A DNA stretch of 33,609 bases from CAZPMO01 sp964587515 (GCA_964587515.1 CAZPMO010000032.1:1-33609); one strand, 5' to 3'. Positions 24,619 to 32,569 are shown, numbered from the stretch's first letter. A program made the numbers and translations. The notes: generated by a model from the sequence alone, not told the origin.

Positions 24619-25178
24619 CAATTCACTTCGACGGTGACGTTGGTCGGGTTGGTCACGATGTCGTAGACCGCCGAGCGTTTCTGCGACTGCGCGACCAGCG
24701 CCTTGATGTCCTTCTCGCTCGCGTCGGCGTCGATCTTGTAAGACACCTTGATGCCGTCGAAGCCGTTACGGACATCGCTGTCGATGCCGAGGATGCCCTG
24801 AAGGTCCATGCCGCCCTCGATCGTCGCGGTGACCGAATTGAGCTGGATCTTGCGATGCTGGGCGACCGCCGCAACCCCGGCCGTCAGGCAACTGGCCAGC
24901 CCGACCAGCACGTATTCGACGGGCGTGGCGCCAAGATCCTCGGACGCGAAGACCTCGGGATGGTCGGCATCGAAGTTGAACGCGGTCTGGCGATGCTGTT
25001 CCTCACCGAGACCGAAAAAACCCTCGACGGTCGAGTGGCTGTAGGTGCCGTTCTTCCATTCGCAGGCCGCGCGCCACTTGAATTGGGCGGCTTCGGGTGC
25101 GTCGGTCAGCGCCTCGCGAGCCGCGATCAGCGCATCGACATTCACGCCGTTATCGACTGATTTTCCGGACTCTGCCAT
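24618..25178 (-). CDS. OsmC family protein lacking the second redox cysteine
   Basis: A 186-residue OsmC/Ohr-fold protein. The core helix VEYVLVGLASCLTAGVAAVAQ holds the first conserved Cys (codon TGC); the strand SVTATIEGGMDLQGILG follows. Classical OsmC and Ohr enzymes reduce organic hydroperoxides with two cysteines; at the second site this protein reads SQKRSAVYDIV, with Ser in place of Cys. A different thiol role or a partner that resolves the first Cys is therefore likely. It lies in the minus-strand cluster between the amidohydrolase (87 bp upstream) and the monooxygenase-like gene (35 bp downstream). The ribosome site GGGAGA precedes the ATG. Confidence 0.9.
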   Translation of the reverse strand: MAESGKSVDNGVNVDALIAAREALTDAPEAAQFKWRAACEWKNGTYSHSTVEGFFGLGEEQHRQTAFNFDADHPEVFASEDLGATPVEYVLVGLASCLTAGVAAVAQHRKIQLNSVTATIEGGMDLQGILGIDSDVRNGFDGIKVSYKIDADASEKDIKALVAQSQKRSAVYDIVTNPTNVTVEVN

Positions 25179-25225
25179 TGCTCATCTCCCTGTGTTGCGC
25201 CCCGACCGGGCGTGGTCTGATGCCT

Positions 25226-25253
25226 ACGTTAAATTGTGCTGGCGGATAGTCAA
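25226..25253 (-). promoter_or_regulatory. weak promoter candidate upstream of OsmC
   Basis: TTGACT (25253-25248) and TAACGT (25231-25226) with a 16-base spacer lie in the 87-bp space before OsmC. The -35 box is good and the -10 poor, so this may be an internal promoter or chance. Confidence 0.3.
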
Positions 25254-25265
25254 GCGGGACGTCAG

Positions 25266-26138
25266 TCAGGAAAATCCGTAAAGTGTCGCGGGATTGTCGA
25301 CGAGGATCTGTTGGCGGGTCGCGTCGTCGCCCGCCCAGCCCATGAACTGATCCAGAAGAACGCCGTCGTTGGGCATGACGCCTTCCCACAAAATCGGATG
25401 CGGCCAGTTGCTTCCCCAGATCACCCGGTCGGGCCGCGCGCCGATCAACGCTTCGGCGATCGGGGTCATGTCGTCATATGGCGGGCCCAGGTCCGACAGG
25501 CGGTACCAGCTTGAAATCTTCACCCAGCAATGGTTGGTTTCCCGCAGCAGGTTGAGCAGGGCCTGGAAGCCGGGATGGTCGACCCCTTCGCCACCGCGCA
25601 CGCGTCCCAGATGGTCGATCACGAAATCAACCCCCAGGCGTCGTATACGCGGCGCCAGTTCGGCGATCTCGCCGGCCTCGTTCACGTGGATGACGATATG
25701 CCAGCCGAAGCCCCGGACGCGATCGGCCATTCGTTCGAGATGATCGGTTCCGACCGCCCCTTTCAGCATGGTCGAAAGACGTGTGCCCCGTATGCCGCCG
25801 CTGTTCAGTGTCTCCAGTTCGCTGTCCGGCGCGTTGGGCTCTATCACCGCGACGCCGCGCAGACGGTCCGGCGCGGACGCAATGCCGTCGAGCGTCACGC
25901 GGTTGTCCGAGCCGTGCGCGCTGCCGTGGACGATCACGCCCCGTTCCATGCCGAGGACATCCAGCATGCGCAGATAATATTCCACGGGGCAGTCGGGCGG
26001 CGTGTATCCCCGCCCGTCGGCGTAGGGAAACCGCGATGCCGGCCCGAACACATGCGCCTGCGTGTCGCAGGATTTCGGCGGCGGTCTGATCCCGGGAGGC
26101 CGCGTATCGTAATCGGGACCCCGGCAGGGTTTCGTCAT
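25266..26138 (-). CDS. amidohydrolase family protein (COG3618, LigI-like)
   Basis: A 290-residue TIM-barrel hydrolase of the amidohydrolase-2 group that includes 2-pyrone-4,6-dicarboxylate lactonase (LigI) and sugar lactonases. Group features are CDTQAHVFGPASRFPYADGRGYTPP at the N-terminus (given in full only in part here: CDTQAHVFGP), VIVHGSAHGSDN, LRGVAVIEPN, FVIDHLGR, VKISSWYRLS and the late VIWGSNWPHP. The N-terminal D-x-H-x-H metal motif reads D-T-Q-A-H: the first His is Gln, compatible with the metal-independent LigI-type enzymes. It probably opens a lactone or similar bond of the cluster's substrate. The ATG at 26138 follows GAGGAAAGG. It is the first gene of the minus-strand cluster, so its promoter should lie just to the right. 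Confidence 0.88.
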   Translation of the reverse strand: MTKPCRGPDYDTRPPGIRPPPKSCDTQAHVFGPASRFPYADGRGYTPPDCPVEYYLRMLDVLGMERGVIVHGSAHGSDNRVTLDGIASAPDRLRGVAVIEPNAPDSELETLNSGGIRGTRLSTMLKGAVGTDHLERMADRVRGFGWHIVIHVNEAGEIAELAPRIRRLGVDFVIDHLGRVRGGEGVDHPGFQALLNLLRETNHCWVKISSWYRLSDLGPPYDDMTPIAEALIGARPDRVIWGSNWPHPILWEGVMPNDGVLLDQFMGWAGDDATRQQILVDNPATLYGFS

Positions 26139-26202
26139 CGTTTTCCTTTCCTCGGTTGTCCGGCTGCGAGGGGCGAGTTTCAGGGTTCTCAAGCCAGTTG
26201 TC

Positions 26203-26764
26203 TCCGCCAACATGACGTTGGAGCCAACACAGATTGCCGGGTTCAACCAGTGGTTCGACGACGCGAACGCGACGACTGCCCGGTTTTATGGAATCGGTGG
26301 CGACTGGCAGGCTTCGAAAGAACTGAACCTGGGCGCTGAAGCCACGCGACGCGATTACAAGGAGGTCATCATCAATTCGGCCGGTGGCTTGTCCCGGGAG
26401 CCCCGGGACGAAACAATTTTCCGGTTATATGGATATTGGAAGCCCCGCAGAAAAATTTCGACGAGTGCGGAGTTCACCTTCGATCGCTTCAACGCCACTA
26501 CCGACACACTGGACATTCCCATGCGCGTCGACACCATAAGCGTGCCGCTATCCGTGCGCTATTTTCTCGCCGTACGGCATGTTCGCGAATCTTGGCCTGA
26601 CCTATGTGAACCAGAAAGCGCGACGGTTGCCGACGAGTTCGTCCGAAGACGGGAAATCCAATTTCTATACCGTCGACGCCGGACTCGGTTACCGGCTTCC
26701 CAACCGGTGCGGAATCATCAGCCTGCAGGTCTCCAACCAGTCCAGGGGTGAGTGGGGCGCGTAA
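26203..26764 (+). pseudogene. remnant of an outer-membrane beta-barrel protein gene
   Basis: Two overlapping frames read as consecutive parts of one protein. The first (from about 26203) gives MTLEPTQIAGFNQWFDDAN, then barrel-like alternation up to ISVPLSVRYFL; the second, a different plus-strand frame, picks up at about 26570 with PYGMFANLGLTYVNQKARR and ends YRLPNRCGIISLQVSNQ, then TAA. The last part resembles the C-terminal strands of large TPR/TonB-receptor-like outer-membrane proteins, where a NLF...F terminus normally follows; here it stops short. There is no start codon context, signal peptide or 5' two-thirds. A frameshift plus both-end truncation marks a decayed gene. The assignment to an outer-membrane barrel rests on my recognition of the pattern. 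Confidence 0.65.
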
Positions 26765-26886
26765 ACGAAATCGAACGCTTTTTTTCGGGTCGCTTCCCGG
26801 AAGGGCGGATCGATAATTTAGTCGAGATCGAACCGACTCGAAATATCGATCGGGGCTTGAGCGGTGGCTTAACAAGGGAGAGAACT

Positions 26887-27852
26887 ATGAATCTGCTGTC
26901 CAGATACACACTTGCCGCGGCGGTAAGCCTCGCGATGTTGGGGTCTACGTCGGTTGCGTACGCCCTTTCGCAGGATTTCTTCATCAAGGGTGGCGGCGTC
27001 GCCACTTGCGACGATGTAAGAGACAAGCTTCTCGGATTAGGCGCGGGTCTGTCGATAGGGGCCGTCGACACAAATCTTTCGTTACACGTTACATCTCTGC
27101 AAGTGGGCACACACGAGTACAAAGCTCCCAGCGGAGACTCCTACACTATTATTTTCTCCCCTGGTGGCGGGACGGGCGGCGCGGATAAAATTGACTGGTC
27201 GCTGACTGGAGGGGCGCAAGACCTGAGCGGCAAACGCCCCAAGTCCAGCGCGGTCAAGGCGGGAAATGGCAGGACGGCCAGAGTTTATGACCCGCCCGCA
27301 TTCAAAGATGAAGGTTTGCAGGATCAAAACAGTACGCAGTCGATCACCGAGTTGTGGATTTGCGTTACCAACGATCCCATAACAGCCGCGATTCCCGAGG
27401 GTTGTCCCTTGCTGGATCCTGGGATTTACCAGGAAGTTTTCGCCGTGCTTAAGCAGGATCCGTATTACACCAGCAAATTCGATGCTAGCGCGGGCCAACC
27501 CCCGCCTGAGCTCATGATGGCGCTCGGAACTGTCGGAAACAATTTTGATGGTGTTTGCGCTAGTCCCGACTCGACCCAGGGGAATTGCGACACTGATCCC
27601 AGCTTATGCTCGGGCATCACCACATCAGGATCACCGGGAACAATTGGTACGACGCCCGGTGGTACGGAGGGAGGATCGGGAGGCACGGTGTCAACTCTCA
27701 CCGCTTCCGCCACCGTGACGAACAACTTCTGTGCAATCCCGACTCCGGCTGGTTTCACGTGTACCACGTGCAGCACGACAATCGTTCTAAACGGGAGTCC
27801 GTATGTAATGAGCTATTCCGCCGACCTCCCTAACGGATTCTCGTGTCCGTAA
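26887..27852 (+). CDS. secreted cysteine-rich protein of unknown function
   Basis: I do not recognise the family. The 321-residue product has a clear signal peptide (MNLLSRYTLAAAVSLAMLG, cleavage after VAYA near residue 26). The mature chain has about ten Cys spread mainly over its second half (WICV, EGCPL, GVCAS, GNCDT, SLCSG, NFCAIP, TCTTCST, FSCP), suggesting disulfides, and a Gly/Thr/Ser-rich linker (SPGTIGTTPGGTEGGSGG). No anchor, catalytic motif or PEP-CTERM tail is visible. The ATG follows GGGAGAG. Codons are noticeably less GC-rich than in neighbours (many A/T third positions), and a decayed barrel gene lies just upstream, so the pair may have arrived together by transfer. A terminator follows at 27932-27977. 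Confidence 0.75.
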   Translation: MNLLSRYTLAAAVSLAMLGSTSVAYALSQDFFIKGGGVATCDDVRDKLLGLGAGLSIGAVDTNLSLHVTSLQVGTHEYKAPSGDSYTIIFSPGGGTGGADKIDWSLTGGAQDLSGKRPKSSAVKAGNGRTARVYDPPAFKDEGLQDQNSTQSITELWICVTNDPITAAIPEGCPLLDPGIYQEVFAVLKQDPYYTSKFDASAGQPPPELMMALGTVGNNFDGVCASPDSTQGNCDTDPSLCSGITTSGSPGTIGTTPGGTEGGSGGTVSTLTASATVTNNFCAIPTPAGFTCTTCSTTIVLNGSPYVMSYSADLPNGFSCP

Positions 27853-27931
27853 GGGTGTCGTGGACACATAAAATAGGTTCGGCCGAAGGGTAGCGTCGTT
27901 TGACGGTTGATCGGCCCGGGCTTCAACTACG

Positions 27932-27977
27932 ACGGCCGCCGCGTCTTCNNNNNNNNNNGCGCGGCGGCCGTTTTTTT
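27932..27977 (+). terminator. strong intrinsic terminator enclosing a 10-N gap
   Basis: ACGGCCGCCGCG (27932-27943) pairs perfectly over 12 bp with CGCGGCGGCCGT (27960-27971), and seven T (27971-27977) follow on the plus strand. It lies 80 bp after the secreted-protein stop. The loop contains ten unresolved bases at 27949-27958, so loop length and sequence are unknown; a strong hairpin is a common cause of such a break. Confidence 0.85.
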
Positions 27978-28014
27978 GGTCGCCCGCGTAAATCAGGACA
28001 GCTGAGATAATCCC

Positions 28015-28662
28015 ATGTTCTGGTGGGTGATAATCACGGCATTCATCGCCGCGGCGCTGGCCTACGGCTATTGGGGCCACACTGGCCAGAGCCGTCATCT
28101 TTCGAAATTATTCGCCCTTCTTGCCGAGAAATATCGGGGCGAGGTCAAGAAGGCGAACCTGCTGGCGTTGCCGCAGCTTCGCTTCGAGATAAACGACCGG
28201 CGCTTCCTTGTCACGGCCATGGCAACCAGCGGCCATGTGGCGGCAGGCGGTTCGGGCTATCAAGGGCCCTTCACATTCGTGAATTTGAATTTACCCTTCG
28301 ACACGCGCCAAAAATTTCGCGCCGAGCGAAGCGATGCAAATCCGACAAGCGGCGCGAGCCATCTCATCGGCGCTGTTTTGCCTGGCACGCGCCCGGCGAC
28401 CGGGCATACGGCGTTCGATCGGGCCTTTCGGATGGAATGGAGCGACCACGCGTTCGCCACCCATCTCCTCTCGGAAAGCGTCCGCCGGAAACTATTGAAC
28501 TCGCGCCTGCCGCGCCTCGATGTCCGCGTCGAAGACCAAAAGATAAGCGTCCATTTCGACGGAATCGCCAAGTCGGAGGCAGACCTGGAGGAGTTGATCG
28601 AAATCGCCGTTCTCCTGGCCGACCACTGCCCACCGGGCGACGAAGCAACCACGCCCCGATAA
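28015..28662 (+). CDS. membrane-anchored protein of unknown function
   Basis: Not recognised. The 215-residue product begins with one hydrophobic helix, MFWWVIITAFIAAALAYGYW (residues 1-20), acting as signal anchor, followed by a soluble alpha/beta domain: LAEKYRGEVKKANLLALPQLRFE, a segment with GSGYQGPFTFVNLNLPFD, and a C-terminal strand-helix pair VEDQKISVHFDGIAKSEADLEELIEIA. There are no cysteines in the domain and no catalytic motif I can name. High-GC codon use matches the chromosome, unlike the gene before it. It begins 37 bp after the terminator and converges on the glutaredoxin gene with 11 bp between stops. Confidence 0.7.
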   Translation: MFWWVIITAFIAAALAYGYWGHTGQSRHLSKLFALLAEKYRGEVKKANLLALPQLRFEINDRRFLVTAMATSGHVAAGGSGYQGPFTFVNLNLPFDTRQKFRAERSDANPTSGASHLIGAVLPGTRPATGHTAFDRAFRMEWSDHAFATHLLSESVRRKLLNSRLPRLDVRVEDQKISVHFDGIAKSEADLEELIEIAVLLADHCPPGDEATTPR

Positions 28663-28673
28663 GCGAAGGCGGA

Positions 28674-28937
28674 TCAGCCGCCGACGCCGAGCAGCGGATC
28701 GAGCTTACCCGCGGCATCGAGGGCGAGAAGTTCGTCGCATCCGCCGATGTGCCTGCCGTCGATGAATATCTGCGGAACGGTGTGCCGCCCGCCGGCGCGT
28801 TCCATCATCTCCATGCGCCGACCAGGTCGCAGGCTGACATTGAATTCCTGGAATTCAACGCCCTTGCGCCGCAGCAGCCGCTTCGCGGCAAAGCAATAGC
28901 CGCACAGATAGCCCGAATAAACCTCGACATCCGCCAT
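28674..28937 (-). CDS. grxC: glutaredoxin 3 (CGYC active site)
   Basis: An 87-residue glutaredoxin that reduces disulfides with glutathione. The active site is Cys12-Gly-Tyr-Cys15 instead of the commoner C-P-Y-C; the cis-proline TVPQIFIDGRHIGG and the C-terminal GG-C-DEL are standard, which places it with the GrxC class. The frame is open upstream but the ATG at 28937 gives the family's N-terminus. The upstream neighbour on the same strand is the small monooxygenase-like gene, 13 bp away, so the two are probably cotranscribed. Confidence 0.93.
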   Translation of the reverse strand: MADVEVYSGYLCGYCFAAKRLLRRKGVEFQEFNVSLRPGRRMEMMERAGGRHTVPQIFIDGRHIGGCDELLALDAAGKLDPLLGVGG

Positions 28938-28950
28938 CGTTCCATTGCCT

Positions 28951-29253
28951 TCAGAGCACGGATTCGAAGCCTTCGAACATGGGGCGGCCCTGATAGATGT
29001 CCGTGGCGCTGCCCGCGCCGGCATGGGCCTTGCGGAAGGCTTCCGATTTTGTCCAGTCCTCGAAATGCTGCCTGCTTTGCCAGATCGAGTGAGATGCGTA
29101 CAGCGTGTGGTCCTCCGCCTCGGGGCCGCGCAGCAGGTTGAACTCCTTGAACCCCGGAACGCCGTCGAGATGGCTGTCGCGCTCCGCCCAAATGCGTTCG
29201 AACTCGGCCTCCTTGCCCTTGACGATGCAAAAGCGGTTCATGGCGATAAACAT
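28951..29253 (-). CDS. antibiotic biosynthesis monooxygenase (ABM) domain protein
   Basis: A 100-residue ferredoxin-like ABM-fold protein: MFIAMNRFCIVKGKEAEFERIW, then GVPGFKEFNLLRGPE and YASHSIWQSRQHFEDWTKSEAFRKAHA. The N-x-F-x-V-x-x-G-x-E pattern and the W-x-S-x-x-x-F-x-x-W motif match HmoA/IsdG-like members, some of which degrade haem, so that activity is possible. A second in-frame ATG four codons later is an alternative start. It lies 34 bp from holC and 13 bp from grxC on the same strand. Confidence 0.87.
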   Translation of the reverse strand: MFIAMNRFCIVKGKEAEFERIWAERDSHLDGVPGFKEFNLLRGPEAEDHTLYASHSIWQSRQHFEDWTKSEAFRKAHAGAGSATDIYQGRPMFEGFESVL

Positions 29254-29287
29254 TTTCCCCTGCCTTTCGACTGCCCGACTTCAACCC

Positions 29288-29752
29288 CTAAACGTCCTTC
29301 TTCTCCCACCCGCCGCGCTCGTTCTGCTGCCAGTATGTGAGATCGTGACCCGCGTCTTTATAGGCGCTCCAGTGGGCGCGGGCGGCGGTGACGGCGTCGT
29401 CGTCCTGGCCGTCGAACATTTCCAGGCAGCGCGCGAAATCGCCGATGTGTTCCGATGTCGCGCCGTCGGTCAGCACCAGGATGGTCGCGCCGTTGGGATT
29501 GTCGTCGATACTCTCCCCTGCGGTGGCGAGCAGGATCGGCTGCGCCTCGGCATCGCCGTCGGCGGCGGTGGCGTGCGGCAGGAACGAGGCCGGATCGTAT
29601 GTCCAGAGCGCCGCGTTGAGCGCTTCGGCGCGCTCGTCGGAGCCCGCCAGCACCAGGGCCCGCGCGCCGGACGCATGGACCTTTTCCAGCAGCCTGGGCA
29701 GCGCGCGCTCCAGCGCACTCCGGGTCAGATGGTAAAATCCGATCTCGGTCAC
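29288..29752 (-). CDS. holC: DNA polymerase III chi subunit
   Basis: A 154-residue chi subunit that links the clamp-loader to single-strand-binding protein. The N-terminus TEIGFYHLTRSALERALPRLL and the later QPILLATAGESIDDNPNGATILVLTDG and FDGQDDDAVTAARAHW are typical of alphaproteobacterial HolC. The GTG at 29752 is used because the conserved chain begins there; it lies 8 bp after the pepA stop. The pepA-holC pair is common in proteobacteria. Confidence 0.93.
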   Translation of the reverse strand: MTEIGFYHLTRSALERALPRLLEKVHASGARALVLAGSDERAEALNAALWTYDPASFLPHATAADGDAEAQPILLATAGESIDDNPNGATILVLTDGATSEHIGDFARCLEMFDGQDDDAVTAARAHWSAYKDAGHDLTYWQQNERGGWEKKDV

Positions 29753-29760
29753 GGGGTGCT

Positions 29761-31260
29761 CTAGGTCTCGTAGTGATCGCTGACCAGGCGGTCCAACAGG
29801 CGCACGCCGAAGGCGGTGCCGCCCTTGGGCACGGTGGCGGCGTCCTTCTTCGACCAGGTCACGCCCGCGATATCGAGATGGGCCCACGGCACGCCCTTTT
29901 TCACGAAGCGGAGCAGGAACTGGGCCGCGGTGATGCTGCCGCCGTCGCGCCCGCCGACATTCTTCATGTCGGCGATGTCGGAATTGATCTGTTTGTCATA
30001 GGCATCGCCCATGGGTTGACGCCAGACTGTCTCGCCGACCGCCTTGCCGGCCGCGTCGAGGCGCTGCGACAGCTCGTCGTCGTTCGAAAACAGCCCGGCA
30101 TGGACATTGCCCAGCGAAATGATGATCGCGCCGGTCAGCGTGGCGAGATCGATCATGGCGCGCGGGTTGAACTTGTCCTGGCAGTACCACAGCGCGTCGC
30201 CCAGCACGAGGCGCCCCTCGGCGTCGGTATTGATCACTTCGACCGTCTGGCCCGACATGGTCTTGACCACGTCGCCCGGACGCTGCGCCGTGGACGACGG
30301 CATGTTCTCGACCAGCCCGACCACGCCGACCGCGTTGACCTTCGCCTTGCGTCCGGCCAGCGCCTTCATCAGCCCGATCACCACGCCGGAGCCGCCCATA
30401 TCCCATTTCATATCTTCCATGCCGCCCGCGGGCTTGATGGAGATGCCGCCGGTATCGAAGGTCACGCCCTTGCCGACGAAGGCGATGGGTCGCTTGTCGC
30501 GGACGCCCGGCGCGCCGTTCCAGCGCATGGTGACGAGGCGCGGCGGTCGGGCGCTGCCCTGGGCGACGCCCAGCAACGCACCCATGCCAAGTTTCTCCAT
30601 CTGCTTTTCGGTGAGGATTTCAACGCGGACGCCGAGCGCCGTCAGCGCCTTCGCCTCGGCCGCGAGGGTCTCCGGATAGATCACGTTGGCGGGTTCGGAA
30701 ACCAGATTACGGGTCAGGAAAACGCCGTCGGCCACCTTCGCCATGGGGCGGTAAAGCCGGCGCGCGGTCTTTTCGTCCTTGCAGGTGACGGTGACCGTGG
30801 CGAGGCCCGGCTTGTCCTCGGCCTTTTCCTTGGTGCGGTACTTGTCGAAGCGATAGGCGCGCAACAGCGCGCCGTAGCCGACATTGGCCGCGATCTCGGC
30901 CGGTTTCATTTTCGCGCCGCCGACCGGGTCGATGGCGATGGTGGTGGTCTTGTCGCCGGTCTTGGCCAGCGCCGCGACGATGCCGCCGCCCAGCGCCTGC
31001 GCCGCGAGGTCGTCGAATTTCTCGGCCTTGCCGATCCCCGCCAGCACAACGCGATCGGCGCGCACGCCGGCGGGCGCCAGCAGTGTCAACGTCTGCCCGG
31101 CCGCGCCCTTGAAGCGGCTTGCCTTGATCGCGCGCTCGACCGCGCCATTGGTGGATTTGTCCAGCCGACGCGCCGTCGCGGACAGTTCGCCGCCTTCGAG
31201 GACACAAGCGACAATCGCGCCCGACCGAGGCATGGCCGGCGCCGCAAAACTAATCTTCAT
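29761..31260 (-). CDS. pepA: leucyl aminopeptidase (M17)
   Basis: A 499-residue M17 aminopeptidase, removing N-terminal residues from peptides with two metal ions. The C-terminal catalytic domain has the family signature NTDAEGRL (344-351; Asp346 and Glu348 bind metal), the metal and active-site segment FVGKGVTFDTGG (Lys264, Asp269), and WDMGGSG. The N-terminal domain (1-160) is of normal length. The ATG at 31260 gives the usual MKISFA start; a longer frame exists but has no support. It is divergent from lptF across 165 bp and followed closely by holC. Confidence 0.96.
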   Translation of the reverse strand: MKISFAAPAMPRSGAIVACVLEGGELSATARRLDKSTNGAVERAIKASRFKGAAGQTLTLLAPAGVRADRVVLAGIGKAEKFDDLAAQALGGGIVAALAKTGDKTTTIAIDPVGGAKMKPAEIAANVGYGALLRAYRFDKYRTKEKAEDKPGLATVTVTCKDEKTARRLYRPMAKVADGVFLTRNLVSEPANVIYPETLAAEAKALTALGVRVEILTEKQMEKLGMGALLGVAQGSARPPRLVTMRWNGAPGVRDKRPIAFVGKGVTFDTGGISIKPAGGMEDMKWDMGGSGVVIGLMKALAGRKAKVNAVGVVGLVENMPSSTAQRPGDVVKTMSGQTVEVINTDAEGRLVLGDALWYCQDKFNPRAMIDLATLTGAIIISLGNVHAGLFSNDDELSQRLDAAGKAVGETVWRQPMGDAYDKQINSDIADMKNVGGRDGGSITAAQFLLRFVKKGVPWAHLDIAGVTWSKKDAATVPKGGTAFGVRLLDRLVSDHYET

Positions 31261-31389
31261 GCTGTTCGTTCCCCCAAAATCCGAATTATCGGGCGGCATG
31301 CCACCACGCCACCCGCGTATGGCCGCAATGTAACAAGGCGTGCGCCAAAGTGAAGCGCCGAATGGCGTCCACGCGTTCGGCTATTACAT

Positions 31390-31419
31390 CTGTCGGTATG
31401 AATCGAGAGGGATTATAAT
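31390..31419 (+). promoter_or_regulatory. candidate lptF promoter with perfect -10 box
   Basis: TATAAT at 31414-31419 is preceded by a weak -35 CTGTCG at 31390-31395 with an 18-base spacer. Transcription would start at about 31425-31427, on the lptF GTG at 31426. The nearest ribosome-site-like GAGAGGG (31405-31411) is too far from the GTG for ideal use, so the message may be leaderless. Confidence 0.5.
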
Positions 31420-31425
31420 CGCGGC

Positions 31426-32544
31426 GTGAGTCAAGTCAGCCGATATATATTCCGTCAGCTGTTTTGGTGGACGGTCTTCGTGACGTTGTGCCTGACCTGC
31501 GTGGTCTGGCTGACGCAATCGCTCCGATTCGTCGAGTTGATCGTCAATCGGGGCCTGTCGGTGTCGACGTTCCTGTATCTGACGATGCTGCTGTTGCCGA
31601 CGTTCATCGCGATGATATTACCCATCGCGCTGTTCGCCGCGGTGGCGTTTACATATAACAAGCTGACCATAGACAACGAACTGGTGGTGCTCCGGGCCTC
31701 GGGAATGAGCCCGTTGGCGCTGGCCCGACCGGCGCTGGCGCTGGCCGCGCTGTCGATGATCGTGGCCTACAGCATGACGCTGTTTTTTATTCCGGCATCG
31801 TATCGTCAGTTCAAGGAAATGCAGGCCCATTTGCGTAATTCCTATTCGACCGTGCTGCTTCAGGAAGGCGTGTTCAACCGGATTATGAAGGGCGTGACGG
31901 TTTATGTCCGGTCTCGGACAAGGGATGGCGAATTGCTCGGCATCATCGTGCATGATCAGCGGAACCCGGAAAAGCCGGTCACGATGATGGCCGAACGCGG
32001 CGCACTGATCGCCGGTCACCTTGGCCCGCGCGTTGAAATGTTCAACGGCAATCGCCAGGAGGTCAACGACAAGGACAGCGGCCTGTCGCTGCTCTATTTC
32101 GATCGTTACGCCTTCGAGCTGGCCGGGCTGGACGAGACGGCGTTTCCACGATGGCGCGATCCGCGTGAGCGGTATCTCCATGAACTCATCTATCCGAGCG
32201 AGCGGAGAGATGAAATCTGGAGCTTTGAAAAGCTGCGTATGGAAGGGCACGGACGGCTCGCGGAACCGCTTTTGACATTTGCTTTCGTCCTCGCGGGGCT
32301 CGCGGCCCTGCTGACGGGCGACTTCAACAGACGGGGCCAGATAAAGCGTGTGGTGTCCGCCGTGATCATCGTTGTCGTGTTGGAAGCGGCGATGCTCGCG
32401 GTGAAAAGCATGGGCGAGAAAATGCCGTCCATCACGATGCTGATGTATGTAACGGCTATATTGCCGGTTGTTTTGGGCGCCTATGTATTGATCGCGAACC
32501 CGTTCCGTGGGCGCGCCGCGCCGCGTGGGACGGCGACGGCGTGA
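31426..32544 (+). CDS. lptF: LPS export ABC transporter permease LptF
   Basis: A 372-residue inner-membrane permease of the LptB2FG complex, which extracts lipopolysaccharide and passes it to the periplasmic bridge. It starts SRYIFRQLFWWTVFVTLCL, has three N-terminal membrane segments, the coupling region NNELVVLRASGMSP (seen as DNELVVLRASG), a periplasmic beta-jellyroll domain (about 125-265) and three C-terminal segments. The start is GTG 31426, since the upstream ATG at 31399 runs into a stop at once. lptG follows 25 bp later. The gene is divergent from pepA. Confidence 0.95.
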   Translation: MSQVSRYIFRQLFWWTVFVTLCLTCVVWLTQSLRFVELIVNRGLSVSTFLYLTMLLLPTFIAMILPIALFAAVAFTYNKLTIDNELVVLRASGMSPLALARPALALAALSMIVAYSMTLFFIPASYRQFKEMQAHLRNSYSTVLLQEGVFNRIMKGVTVYVRSRTRDGELLGIIVHDQRNPEKPVTMMAERGALIAGHLGPRVEMFNGNRQEVNDKDSGLSLLYFDRYAFELAGLDETAFPRWRDPRERYLHELIYPSERRDEIWSFEKLRMEGHGRLAEPLLTFAFVLAGLAALLTGDFNRRGQIKRVVSAVIIVVVLEAAMLAVKSMGEKMPSITMLMYVTAILPVVLGAYVLIANPFRGRAAPRGTATA

Positions 32545-32569
32545 CGACGGGCGCGGAGGATCGGCGGCC

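Noticed and set aside
24868..24900. Second selenocysteine site in OsmC
   Set aside because: The conserved position is an ordinary TGC cysteine codon and the frame has no internal TGA.
26752..26886. N-terminal extension of the secreted protein gene to 26752
   Set aside because: It would bury the signal peptide at residue 46 onward; ATG 26887 has its own ribosome site and places the signal at the N-terminus.
29773..31353. 526-residue plus-strand reading frame opposite pepA
   Set aside because: It is antisense to a complete pepA, has Arg/Ala/Gly-rich shadow composition and no domain.
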